A DNA stretch of 24,942 bases from positions 1 to 24,942 of the forward strand of contig UZAE01013232.1 of the NCBI GenBank assembly GCA_900617975.1, written 5' to 3'. Positions within the stretch are counted from its first letter, which is position 1; each line of letters begins with the position of its first letter. Positions 7,508 to 17,970 of the stretch are shown one piece after another. The stretch comes from Rodentolepis nana (Eukaryota; Platyhelminthes; Cestoda; Cyclophyllidea; Hymenolepididae). The position numbers and the translations under genes were made by a program. The notes under the pieces are model-generated. The model had not been told where the DNA came from, made no database searches, and saw only the letters and a list, made by a program, of their open reading frames with translations.

Positions 7508-8024
7508 GAGAACTTAATAGTGCAAAAGGAAACCGTGCTGACGCTTTGCAACAAAATCTGGGAGACCAGTCTCGTACCTAACCAATGGAAAGTTGCCATA
7601 GTAATACCAATAATAAAAAGGGCAAAGACCCTAGCAACTTTGACAACTATTGGCCTATCTCCCTCCCAAGCGTGCTGGCTAAACTTATGGAAAGAATGGT
7701 TAACAGGAGGCTGAAATGGTTTCTTGAGATTAACAATATTCTTAGGAGTGAACAAGCAGGTTTAAGGCTACAAAGAGCAACAAATCAACAAGTAGCCACA
7801 TTCTCTAAAACACATTAAAGATGCCCTTGATGTAAGAAATACCCTTACGGCTGTTTTCGTCGATTTCAAATCAGCATATGACTTAGTATGGAAAGAGTAG
7901 TTAATTCTAAATTGGCAAAGATTGGTATTAAGCATAACATGCTAAATTGGATAAAAGCATTCATCAGACAAAGATCGTGTAAAGTCAGATGCGGAAATGC
8001 TCTATCAAAATCCAATCTTTTACA
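7472..8024 (+). pseudogene. Reverse transcriptase N-terminal part (copy B)
   Basis: Reads the RT fingers and first palm block over three frame segments. From 7472 (frame 2) it shows a TSLVPNQWKVAIVIPI-type block, then shifts near 7612 to the frame with SNFDNYWPISLPSVLAKLME (near 7636-7695; Arg of the family's NYRPISL is Trp). It continues RRLKWFLE and SEQAGLR, and stops at 7818. A further shift leads to the motif A block V-D-F-K-S-A-Y-D-L-V (first catalytic Asp at 7862-7864). The RT catalyses cDNA synthesis at the nicked target. This part is missing from copy D, so B and D complement each other for describing the family. Decayed, but the identity is clear. Confidence 0.9.
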
Positions 8025-8025
8025 N
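8025..8025. other. Ambiguous base N at a deletion joint
   Basis: The only N in the window. Left of it the sequence matches copy D up to about 23118 (AATCTTTTACA). Right of it the match resumes at about 23450 (ACTTATCT..GGA). About 330 bp of RT, including YADD, is absent exactly here. Confidence 0.95.
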
Positions 8026-8027
8026 TC

Positions 8028-8798
8028 ACATATCTCGGAATGACTTTTGACACAAAGCTAACGTGGAAAAGTCATATTGCCAAAATAGCAGATCGAATCT
8101 CCAATAGACTGAATGTACTGAAGCGTCTTGTTAGTAGTGTATAAGGCTTTGCGCGCTCAACTCTAAACACCACTTACAAGATGTTTATTCATCCAATAAT
8201 GTTGTATTGCTGTGAGCCACTCATTACAGCCACAGAGGTGACTCTCAAACCCCTCGAGAAGGCACACAACCAAGCATTACGACTAATTACTGGAGAGATA
8301 AAATTTACACCCATTGATGCAATGCTCCTAGTTACGGGAAGCACCACAATAGGTTCCCTTATCAAAGAAAAGGCCTTGATCCTGTATGAGAAGCTACTGC
8401 GCATTCCCATGGACAAGTTCTTCAGCACCTATCAGAATAGACCAAGATATCTGAAAACGCAATCTGGTCTAATGCAGAAAGCCATAGAACTGAAGAAAGC
8501 ATTACAAATTGATGGCAAACCAAAAAGCCTCTCTCCCCCCATGAACCCATTTGTAGACATTGATGTAGTTGACACACTTGCAAAGAAGGGGACAACGATT
8601 TTGCAATGCATGGATCGACCGATGTCTTTCCACACAATGAAGGCCTTAATCAGGAGAGAATTCCACACCTTAAGGTGCAACGAAATTAAAGATCGAACAA
8701 AGGAGAAATAGTGGACAGTGGCACTCTCCGACATACCCGACTGGCCAAGAATCGAAGCCGTTGCTGAGTTTAGACTACGTACCGAACACGATTGCTTG
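8028..8798 (+). pseudogene. RT thumb region joined to RNase H remnant (copy B)
   Basis: A frame of about 770 bp with only two stops: TAA at 8142-8144 (Trp in copy D) and TAG at 8709-8711 (Gln in copy A). It begins T-Y-L-G-M-T-F-D-T-K-L-T-W-K-S, covers the thumb/connection region, and reaches ...FVDIDVV at about 8570. There it jumps to DTLAKKGTTI, the last RNase H block. About 450 bp encoding the RNase H core, with three of four catalytic acids, is gone, and the join keeps the frame. It runs on through W-T-V-A-L-S-D-I-P-D-W and GHDCL-like sequence until a small deletion near 8796 shifts the frame. Confidence 0.88.
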
Positions 8799-8950
8799 GA
8801 CTGGGAGTATACACTCAACCCACATGCCCTCTATGTAACCTACAGGAGGAAATGGATAAGACCCTCCTGATTCGGTGTCCAGCCCTAAAGACAAGGACGG
8901 AAAGCCAATGATACTGGGAAGCAAGAAGACAGCTAATGAATTGCTATTAA
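8799..8950 (+). pseudogene. ORF C-terminus with Cys/His motif (copy B)
   Basis: In the frame ending at TAA 8948-8950 this reads V-Y-T-Q-P-T-C-P-L-C-N-L, then ...LIRCPALK and the tail RRQLMNCY. The Cys pair and last Cys are kept, but the His is Leu. About 16 bp are missing just upstream relative to copy D, which breaks the join to the previous segment. There is one internal TGA in the TESQ-x-YWEA block. Confidence 0.78.
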
Positions 8951-9060
8951 TTAACTACTATAAATGTACACCCCCTTGGGGGAAGCTGAAGTCAAGGATT
9001 AAGGGCTAATGATATATATCACAAAGCCTGCCATTTGAAATAAATGAATAAATAAATAAA
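8951..9060 (+). other. LINE 3' UTR, two hairpins and AATA tail (copy B)
   Basis: Contains CCCCCTTGGGGG (8971-8982), a perfect short hairpin, then the palindrome TGATATATATCA (9010-9021) followed by CAAAGCCTGCCATTTGAAAT and AATA/AATG repeats to 9060. This is the best preserved 3' end in the window and the reference for the tail shared with the SINE-like element. Confidence 0.85.
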
Positions 9061-11079
9061 TTTTAGCAAGCACAACACAATTGAGATAAGAATTTTTGAG
9101 ATATGCTAACGACAGATTGGAACCCCACTTTTCTTTGGCAGATAAATGTTTTCAGAAATTTTGACGCTGGTAATAAGGGTGAATTGGATAATTAAGGAAA
9201 AAATTAATCTTCTACATATTGCACATGTCGGAATGTTAACGCCTTATTATATTTAATCAATTTGCATTTGGCGATAAAATAATTGACGGTATTGATATTT
9301 GTATTTTAATATTATTCAAACATTGATAACAACAGCTGATTGCCTCTTTGAGAAATTAAATTCTTATCGACCGCATCGTTTTATTTGTGTATGTTGTTTA
9401 AATCTATTTGTACAGTGAAAATTATAGTTAGTTTTCTAGGTGCTATCATTGTTATGTGAGCTAAGCTTTAGAAATCAAGAATAATCTCTAAACATACCAA
9501 GATTTTGAGTTTGTTAACTGAAACCATTTATCTTTCTCAAGCTACCCATTTGAATTAAATCGGAAACGAAAATGATCTTTTAAATTCAACGAATATTTGA
9601 AAGGCTCGCACCATGCAAATCACAATTTGATGACGAATACTAAATCGGTGTAACAAATTCGTAAAGAACAGCTAGAAGCGCAGATCCGTGAATCAATGCC
9701 TAATGATCATTAATTTTGTGATCACAACTGCGACAGCAAATTAAACTTCGTTCACGGTCTTACATTAAATCTGTTTATGTCGAAAGCATTGTTTCCTTAC
9801 TTTTTTCCAGATCAAAATATCTCCTTGAACCACAATATCTTGCACTTATTTGGCGATTTCCTTTAAGTTTTAGATTTTTACATCTGCTTAAAAGAATGAC
9901 AGGAAATTGAATTATTGTAATTGCAAAGAACTATCTCTAATGCGCGAATTCAATTGGCCGATCAATGAACCGACTTAAGTCAACTTCGACAAACAAAAAG
10001 AACCAAACATCTATGGAAATAATTTTTTTCAAATTTACAACTCAAAGATTTAATCATCAGGATCTGCTTAATTATTTATTTATTTGGAATTTTGACTTCA
10101 ACTTTAGGCAACCATAGTTTTCCATTACTATTGAACTCTTTCCAAATTTCTAAACTGCTTTTGGGATCACATTCAGCAAGGGATAAAATCAAATCATCTT
10201 GAAATCGTCAAATAATTTAACTTCTAACAAGTTGTAAAAAAAATATTTTCTCTACTAATTAGGTAGACATATAAAATGATGGATACATATTATGAACTTG
10301 AAACTCAAAACATAATGTGAACTTGTCCATAGTAAACTGCAATAACAATATGTTTACCATTGTTAATAACGGCATTGATGAATTTATTGCTATTTATACC
10401 GGCCATATGACCTCTGGAATGGATTGCATGGAAGCAATCATGAGAAAGGTGGAAACGATTAATGACAAAACAGCAAATTATTAATTTAACTGGCTTTAAA
10501 TTTTGAGCCAAACGGATGTATAGAATAAATAAGTACTGTTAGAACAGTCCTTTTAAAATAAAACTGCCTACGATTGGATTAATATTAACTAAGCCAAAGT
10601 ATCTACTTTCCACTATTTCATTTCACATCAGTCGATTCTGCCTCCATACTATCCACTAACCACTTCTAGCGCAACCTTCGTAGAGTTCATTCGAAGAATG
10701 CAGAGGACGGAAGAAAGTTAAGGAATGTCACATAGATTATGACTTTCACAGTGATGAAATGCAAATTCTCCATGTGAATCGTCTGTACAACATGTTAGGC
10801 TTCCTCAATTAATTACAATCAGGAGTGCAATAGTGAAAGCTATATTTCTAGATCTGTGAACATCAGTTTTTAAATATATGAAGAATGTTTGAAAAACGAT
10901 GAAGTTTGACTGTTCTGGGTAGCCTGAGTAAGTAGTCGAAGCAACATCTTCTATATTAAACCTGGTTGCATCTATTTCTAACCTGAATGACATCTCGATG
11001 GCCTAAGTTGTTACGGTAGTAAATAAATGTTTTCTATCACATACAATACGAAAGGTATTTTTTCCCAAGATTTCAGGGC
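9061..11079. other. No gene recognised
   Basis: Two kilobases of AT-rich sequence. Short frames at 10305-10511 (-) and 10805-10993 (-) have no recognisable motif. A small ATTT run at 10071-10087 could be a minus-strand retroposon tail, but nothing beside it supports this. Confidence 0.55.
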
Positions 11080-11184
11080 AAATTTATTTTTTATTCGAAT
11101 GCCGAGTGATAGACTTTTTTGTCGTAAGAAAATACGTTGTCCAGGGTGCACCACGAGGAGGTAAGTCTATCGCGCACCCCATAA
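11080..11184 (-). repeat. Head module, copy 3 (stands alone)
   Basis: On the - strand it starts GGGGTGCGCGATAGACTTAC and has the core CGTGGTGCACCCTGGACAAC. The 9-bp inverted pair is perfect here: GATAGACTT at 11108-11116 and AAGTCTATC at 11163-11171 (+ strand). After CACTCGGCATTCG comes an A-rich run (AATAAAAAATAAAT). The SINE body is absent. The TTCGAAT stretch resembles part of a Pol III B box, but only in this copy. Confidence 0.78.
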
Positions 11185-14064
11185 CCAAATTTTACATGCT
11201 CTTATCAGCGATAATTTTCCAAAATTTCTACCCATTCAATAGGTTTATTTATACATAGATCCAGATGGTAAAGTCTTTTTGTTAACGCTTTCGTTTGTAA
11301 TTCTTTTTGACCCACTAGAATACTGTTTTAGTCGAAGTCAACAAGATATTTGTGTCTAACGGCCAATTGTAATTTGTTATAACCTGCCAAGGTGAGATAC
11401 CTTCTCGTCATTTCTACTCTACGTCCAGGTAACCAGTGTTCACCATTCTGTCGACTTTTCGGATTGGAATAGAGAAATGGGCATAATAATAAGTTCTGAT
11501 ACTGGCAAATGTTTTTTTTAAAATTGTACCAGGTCTATGCAACACTTTTAAGGCATCTGCATGTTTCAACCACCGCATCCACATACCGTTCTCAATTGTC
11601 AATCTATGCCAAGATGGCTGTTCTTCTTGCATCAATAGTTTTCCAAATATATGGGTTTGCCAGCACATTTTATTATGAACTATGTGTTTTATTAATTTAA
11701 TCAATAAAGTGATCTTTTTCCAAATCTATAAATGCCTAAACCAAGTTAAACGTCAACAAGTAAGTATTATCAATGTTCAAGTAAAATGCGTATCAAGGTG
11801 CGTATAAACCTAATACGACTAGAGAATTAGCCTTTGTAAGTCACGATTTCAGTTTCATCATTTAAAACATAAAAGTCACTTCCGATTCAATCTTCTTTTA
11901 ATTAAAAATGTGTTGATTTTGATTTTATATCCAACTCAATTGGCAGCCAAGCTATTGATAAATATTTATGACATTGAAAAATATTATGGTCACCCTTATA
12001 CCCCACAATAAATGTCACTCCAAGCTCAATTGGAAGCTCTTTAATTATAAGTATTAATGCACATGCCTATTAGTCGATAAAAAGTGCTCTGGGGAATTCA
12101 AATCTAGTATCTGTCGATATGTGGGCGATTGCAGTAAAATGTAGGAATGATTCAGCTATTGTTCTGATCAAGTGAAAAGAAGACCGATTGCAAAATAATA
12201 GTGAGAACATTTGGAAAGATAAGGGTTGCCCAACTTCAAACATAGGACTACTAATTGTATTGAGAACGATTTTTCCTTTTCGAGATCACCATCAACTAAG
12301 TTAAGATCAGGAATATCGCATATATGTGGAACAAATTAAACAATCGTAAATATTCGAAATTTTGGAGCCTATTGAAAATCGCACTGCATTTATATTTTAA
12401 CAAAGAGAATTTTGTTAATTTTCTATAAGGGGAACCTTGAACGATTAGGGTCAATATACGCGACATGCGACTTGATCGGGGGCAAATAGCACAAGTTGAA
12501 ATTGAAATCGAAATTAGAAACATTTCCCTAACGAAGCAAGAAGCAGACCATATGCATTGGCCCAAAGAAATGCGTGTGGTTTCTGGAGCATTCAACTCAC
12601 TGTTAAAGTTGAAGCGAAAGTCGCGTCGATTTATGTGGCGTAGTGGTAGTCAGATCAGAGAGCATGAACTCCCATAAGTGTTCAAGAATTTTTAAAAGGG
12701 AATGTCAGTAAATTTTCATAAATTACATCTTATGCTTTGAGGTCAACTGCTGCCTTCACAGAAAATTGCTTTGAGAATACTGCAGAACCTTCATTTAAAT
12801 TGTCCCTACTTTGAGGAAACTTGCACTTGTATTTACATCACACAAGGACAGGTTACATGATAAATCATCTATCGATCATAGAAGAATGAAGGTGTTCTTC
12901 CAACTAGAAGAACGTCCCAGACAGTGAGCTTTAATCATCGACAGATTTATTGAAAATACTGTTAACTCCTTCCCAATATTATTCAGTAAAAGCAAGTTGG
13001 TTCTGACAGCTTCAAAAGCCAAGTTATGACAAAATTGAAACTCATTACAACTTTAAAACCTCTATCAAAACAGAAATAATGTAAACGAAATTTAAACATT
13101 GCTTATTTGAATTTAGTACAATACTTCAAAAGCAGTGATTAAATAAAATGCCCTACGGCAAAATTCACACTGAATAATGAACGCGACAGAAATGTCGAAT
13201 ATCATCCAAAATATCATTTAAAGTGGATGGAACAAAAGCGATTTGTGTGGTAATAAAAACACACAGAGAATTTTTGGTCAAATTTGAATCGTTCGCACGT
13301 TTCAAATAGAAGCCTTGGTGGAGTATTGAATCACTTTCACATGATTAGAGAAATTTTAAAATTTGACTATTTATTCGAACTTATCAATGACATCTTATTG
13401 TCCGTTTCAAAGTACAACCTGCTGTGTTGCAAAAGAAGGTAAAATTGTGTCCAAAATATTCTGAATTTGCTTGAAATCTTGTAAAACTCATGGCTGCTGT
13501 TTGGAATTTATGATACCATAATAATATGATGCTAACATTTTGTGATTAAGCAAAGCAAAATTTAAAGTCTATTTGAGCCTTCACCTTTGTATCAGCAAAA
13601 TAAAGAAAAGCTTCAAATGATTCATCTTCACATTGTCAAATTTATGACAACTTTAAAACTCGATAAATTCGAATTCATATTTGGCAACCAAATAAAATGA
13701 AGTCTGGAAGCTTGGAAATTTAGCAGTAGGGTTAATGTATTTTCGAGAAGCAAAATATTGCTCCAAATATTCAAATTGAAGCTCAATATCCTATTGCAGT
13801 TAGGCAATATTATTGCCGTTTTATAATTAGTGATTGAGGAAGCGTGTTTTAACTGTCTATTTAAAACTAAATATATATGTCATTTTTTCAGCAAGGAAAG
13901 CGCGAATTGTCTTAAATCCAAATGTTTGAATCGAATCATGCTTAAATTGGAAAAAACAACTTTCATCAATTAGAAGACGCAATCCAATGTTGTTGAAAGG
14001 TTCAATTAAAACAGAGCTGAGCTAACTTCAGCACTAATTTTCCTTTCCGAAAATATTTTCATAC
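11185..14064. other. No gene recognised
   Basis: Includes short frames at 11414-11704 (-, 96 codons), 12296-12595 (-) and 12465-12677 (+, 70 codons). None shows a known motif, a splice context or a second copy here, so I do not call them. The segment near 13960-13990 resembles 19600-19625 weakly (both have CAATCCAAT after a GAAGACG / GAGAACA block). Confidence 0.55.
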
Positions 14065-14945
14065 TTCCAAATAGTGAACATTAAATGAAATTCTTCCGAA
14101 AAGTTAGATTTATTAATTAGTTAGTTAGTTAAATTTCAAAAAAAGGATATTGAATTGCAAATTGTGGTTTGGATCACATTATGTCACTTAATGTGCTTGT
14201 TATAGATTGAGGCATAGGAGTTGAAAACATTGTGGAGCTGGGAATGAAGATAGATCCAACTTTCCCAAACTTGTCTTGCTTACTGAGACATTTATGAGTT
14301 TGTGCTGCCTTTAGTATTTTTGACAACTCGATTCCATTACTCCACATTTTATATGAGCTGCAAAGTGGGCAATCTCCTCTTCATTGCATCAATCCACGAA
14401 TAATTAAGCCATTTTCCTCATGCGAAATAAATATTTCATGTTACGTCTTCTTGCGCGATTTATATGTGGGTTTATTAAAAAGAGTGTAAGCTATGCTAAC
14501 CAAAGTGGTATAGGTTTGGCAGTGGGGAGTATTTCCTATTAAAAGGAGTGAAGCTCTCGCAGTGACAACAAGACCTCGTATTCGTCCTACTCGTGGACGC
14601 GCCATCAAAATTTCACCCCCATTGAACCGATGTTAGATAGTCATACTCCTAATCCTCCTCCTCCTCTTCTTTACCAATGTGCGTCAGTAACTGATGCTGT
14701 CAACATTGGTGGGCGTGACTATATTGCAAATTGAAGGCTGAAGACATGTACGCATGTTGGCTTAGGGACTGGGCTACTTCATTCTATCAAAATAAAATAT
14801 CCTTACTTCCCCCGCCGTTCGATCCGACATTTAACCCACATTTTTTGACACAATTTGCAAAACCCCACTTTTTGCGACCAATGTTGAGCAATCTATCAAT
14901 TTTTGCGCCTTTTACCTCACTTTCGAAATCTTCCTAATGGGGTTC
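14065..14945 (-). repeat. A module, copy 2, running into B-like sequence
   Basis: Inverted relative to 3725-4385. On the - strand it contains GCAAAAATTGATAGATTGC, GCATCAGTTACTGACGCACA, the GGA-rich tract, ATAAATCGCGCAAGAAGACG and GAGTAATGG. It then has ATGTTTTCAACTCCTATGCC, which is found in front of B unit 2, and a diverged piece of the B unit ending near 14065. This copy shows that A and B are neighbours in the element. Confidence 0.85.
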
Positions 14946-15834
14946 TACTTTCAAAGTTCTATGTACATTTCTCAGATGCCTAAGTTTACGTTTAATATTA
15001 CACAAGTATATATGTCAAAATATATTTACACTAAAATATTACTGAAATATTTATAGTAAATATTATTTTTTTCGTTCATCTGAATCGAGAGATTTAAACT
15101 TAACTTATATATTGCTTTCTGTTGCGAATTTATCCGAGGTTTCATGCGTAGCCCAGCCTCCTTAGCTTTTACTGCTTCCCAGGAATAACTCCGCTAGAGC
15201 AAAACCATTGGTATAACAGGTAGTCGACGCAGAATGAGTTTGCTTTTCAATGTGTCTATCACAGAGCTCACTCTTAGAATGCAGTAAAGTGTTTGCTAAG
15301 TTATGCTAGTGATATTGATTGGCGCCTATCTGGGAGGTCATTGAGCCCATGACCACGCTTGGGCCTCATCGATTATCGACATTAAGTCGTTCTTTAGTAT
15401 TTCCATGGAGGCTCAATTTAGAGTTTTATTTGAATTACCTTTTTAGATTTAAAAAAAATATAAATAAACGAAGCTACAAAGGGACTTTGTGAGGGCAACT
15501 CCTTTGATAAACACTAACACCTTAACTACTTATTTTCGAATTTTCTGGTCCTTAATTGATTGGGCAAACATTTCGTTTTGATCATAATCTACTTGAACAA
15601 GTGAAATTTATTGGTACTCCACGTTGATACCTCCATGTTTCGAGAAAATTGGAAAACAGTATTTTGGGACACGTCATCGCATGCCTGGACGCCAGGATTG
15701 GGAGGTGCGACCGTACAAACAGGGAGCAGTCATTAACCTCTGTTTAACCTAATTCGACATCCTGTTCATAATTAAGCTCTCTGCGTGATCGCAATTCACG
15801 TTCGGTATCTAGTGAATAAAAGTATTGGTGATAC
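14946..15834. other. No gene recognised
   Basis: No reading frame or repeat that I can match in the window. The part 15130-15430 is slightly less AT-rich than its surroundings. Confidence 0.5.
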
Positions 15835-15935
15835 GTCTCTTCTTCTATAGACTCCGTAATCGGGAGAATCTATCACAAAGTTTTCTGAGACTTAAGCCAG
15901 GCTTTACTAGCGTAGAAATCCGCTACATATTCCAG
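15835..15935 (-). repeat. Dispersed repeat G, copy 2
   Basis: Resembles the reverse complement of 4370-4500; see the landmarks there (ATACGTCT, CTATAG, CTGAG, CCAGGCTTTA, ATCCGC). It lies on the other side of the A module compared with copy 1, so the two sites are not a simple duplication of one block. Confidence 0.5.
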
Positions 15936-16587
15936 GAGTTTGAAATTATAGGAATAATTGAAATATAAATTTAAGATTTCTCTATTTAAACAAATAACTT
16001 TCTAAATATTCTTCATTTTTCTTAATTTTCTTACTAAATAATTTGAAACTCTTGCCTTTCGCCGTTGTGTTGGCTAAATTATGAGTGCAATAATGATAGC
16101 AGTTATGTAATCAGCAATTACTTGCTTAGGATCTTATATAGCTAATATAAATTCCCTTTGAAAATAAACTCATCTTTCTTCCCAATTAATCATGAGGAAG
16201 CAAAGTGGCTACTTAACCACTTAAGTTGACTGGATTTATTCACGTGTATGTGTACATAAAGAGGCTAAAACTACAATTAAAATGGTTAACAAATAAAAGA
16301 ATAAACTAATATTGAATCAAAATATTAAAGCAATTATTTAAACATAAATTGCGACATATAGACAATGCATTGAACTCCATTTTTATTTACGTTTGCTTTA
16401 TCAAACACATCAATTAGGTTTAAAACTAATTTGTTACGGATATTCCATTTTCTCGCATGCAGCCTTATCTCTATTTGGCTACGAAATTCTACAACAGAAA
16501 TGCAGTTATCAGTTCAGTTATTTATAACTAGCTAAAAGTGTGCTTCTTCGAAATACATCCTCGGCAACGTATTATGGAACGACATTA
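15936..16587. other. No gene recognised
   Basis: AT-rich, no supported feature. Confidence 0.5.
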
Positions 16588-16663
16588 GGTGTGCGATAGA
16601 TTTACTTCCACATGGTGCAACCTGAGCAATGTATACTCATACGGCAAATAATTTATTTTAACG
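16588..16663 (+). repeat. Head module, copy 2 (within SINE-like element)
   Basis: Core CACATGGTGCAACCTGAGCA followed by GTATACTCATACGGCA, which copy 1 shares. The terminal inverted repeats are eroded (GATAGATTT and AAATAATTT). Confidence 0.75.
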
Positions 16664-16911
16664 GGTAGTTGACTTCTACCTTCAAAGTACCATTACCCCC
16701 TCTGTATGTCAAATCCGACCACTACCACAATACCAATTTTACCTTTTATTCTACCTTTGTGTCTGCCTGTCGATTTTACTTCGGTAAACCACTCTTCTGT
16801 TCTCTCTATCAACTTTTCCCCATTTTGGTGTTTTTCCCCTCTGTAAAGACCATAGTCAACTAAAGTGATAATGATAACTACCGCAAAGCCCGCCATTTTA
16901 AATTGATAAAT
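16588..16911 (+). mobile_element. SINE-like element, copy 2
   Basis: Starts GGTGTGCGATAGATTTACTT and follows copy 1 (2211-2530) through its full length. It has the head (16588-16663), then TTGACTTCTACC, the pyrimidine-rich body with CTACCTTTGTGTCTGCCTGT and TTTTTCCCCTCTG, and the 3' block AGTGATAATGATAACTACCG followed by GCCCGCCATTTT. The tail is weak (AAATTGATAAATG). No clear target-site duplication remains, so this copy is older or its ends are eroded. The pair of full-length copies on opposite strands, 14 kb apart, shows a dispersed family. Confidence 0.8.
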
Positions 16912-17694
16912 GTTTCGTTCAAACCGCTGTTTATCTCACTCACGATTTAGCAATTTGCAGTGATACAGATAATAAAGATAATACATAGTTAATGTTGATA
17001 AGCATTTTCGAGTAGAAATGCGGAATATATTATCATTTTAAAGACGTTCTCTAATTTTATGATTCGAAATTTGTTTTATTTTTCCTAGTGTGATTGAAGA
17101 CTCAATAGCATCTGCGATTGCTCGTCTGATATACACCAATAACTACGGTTGTGACTAAGATGAGCATTGACGACTTTACATAAGTAAATATCAATTAATT
17201 TTCACAAACAACTTCTCACAATAATCAATAATGGCGTATTTTCCAGTTAAAAAGCCTTTAGAATTGTCCAAATTTATTTTGAGCAGTTAGCAACAACAAA
17301 CAACTTATTCCGAGCGTGCTTTGAATTATATCTCATTTATTGTTGCTGTTACTGCAAAGATTAATCACGTTATATTTAAGCTTAAGCTTTTTTCTTAAGA
17401 ATTAAATTTAGAAATAATAACCTATATATTAAGGAATTACTAGCTTTTCGACAACTAATCTGCTATCACATTAATGATATTTATGATCAAATTGTCACCT
17501 CTAGATAGAATGCGATCTGCGAAAATCAAACAATGAATCAATTTGCTATAGACACAGAAACGCATTGACGGCTTTTCAAATTAATAGAAACGGATTTTGA
17601 AAAAAAATGTTGGTTGCAAATTTTAACAGTAAAATTGAGAAAAGGCTGCAAGCATGACAATTGAAATCGTGTCGTTACAATACGAGACTCAACA
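16912..17694. other. No gene recognised
   Basis: AT-rich, no supported feature. Confidence 0.5.
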
Positions 17695-17970
17695 AAAAAT
17701 GAGTCGTTGAAATTGCATAATTGAACTAAAATTAGATAATATGAATGTTTTTATATAAAATATGCATGTAAAATTATTTATAAAGCTTTTAATCTAACTG
17801 CTTTATTAATCGGAAACTTTATAGAGTAAATGCATGCTGCTTATGTACACCTATCCGTGTATAAAACGAATCTACTTAATTGGTTAAGTAGAGAGTTAGT
17901 TGGTGTAGGATCAATAGGGAAAGTAATAAGTGTCGAGTTTCCATATTAATTTCATAAACGATTATAATGA
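17695..17970 (+). repeat. Dispersed repeat E, copy 2
   Basis: Same strand as 2650-2935, with the landmarks listed there. Alignment by eye ends near TTAATTTCATAAACG. Confidence 0.75.

Larger units (their letters stand above)
6440..9060 (+). mobile_element. LINE copy B, 5'-truncated and internally deleted
   Basis: Starts within the endonuclease domain, shortly after the second B unit, and ends with the typical 3' UTR and AATA tail. Order: endonuclease end (6460-6783), a linker with several local duplications (6834-7507), the RT fingers and first palm block (7472-8024), the N at 8025, the RT thumb region (8028-8570), an RNase H remnant and the C-terminus (to TAA 8948-8950). Two large pieces are absent: about 330 bp with the YADD block, and about 450 bp with the RNase H core. 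Both can be placed by comparison with copies A and D. 5' truncation is usual for LINEs; the internal losses are not. Confidence 0.93.

Noticed and set aside
10071..10087. Minus-strand retroposon tail (AAAT repeats)
   Set aside because: The sequence beside it on the - strand does not match the LINE or SINE 3' block beyond GAAGTCAA, which is too short.
11080..11184. tRNA-derived head with Pol III boxes
   Set aside because: Only one copy has a TTCGAAT stretch and no good A box is at the right distance; kept as a possibility only.
11414..11704. Frame of 96 codons on the - strand
   Set aside because: No known motif, no second copy and no splice or promoter context that I can support; this length is expected by chance in 25 kb.
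12296..12677. Overlapping frames on both strands (99 and 70 codons)
   Set aside because: They overlap each other and neither has a recognisable domain; an exon could be hidden here but nothing shows it.
14110..14135. TTAG microsatellite as a telomere-like repeat
   Set aside because: Only about four units of TTAG, and not the TTAGG arthropod telomere repeat; chance or slippage within the repeat.
14731..14937. Frame of 68 codons on the + strand
   Set aside because: Lies wholly in the inverted A module, whose other copy does not keep the frame.
16669..16863. Short frames on both strands in the SINE-like body
   Set aside because: The matching frame in copy 1 (2227-2418) gives a different protein with shifted reading, so the body is non-coding.
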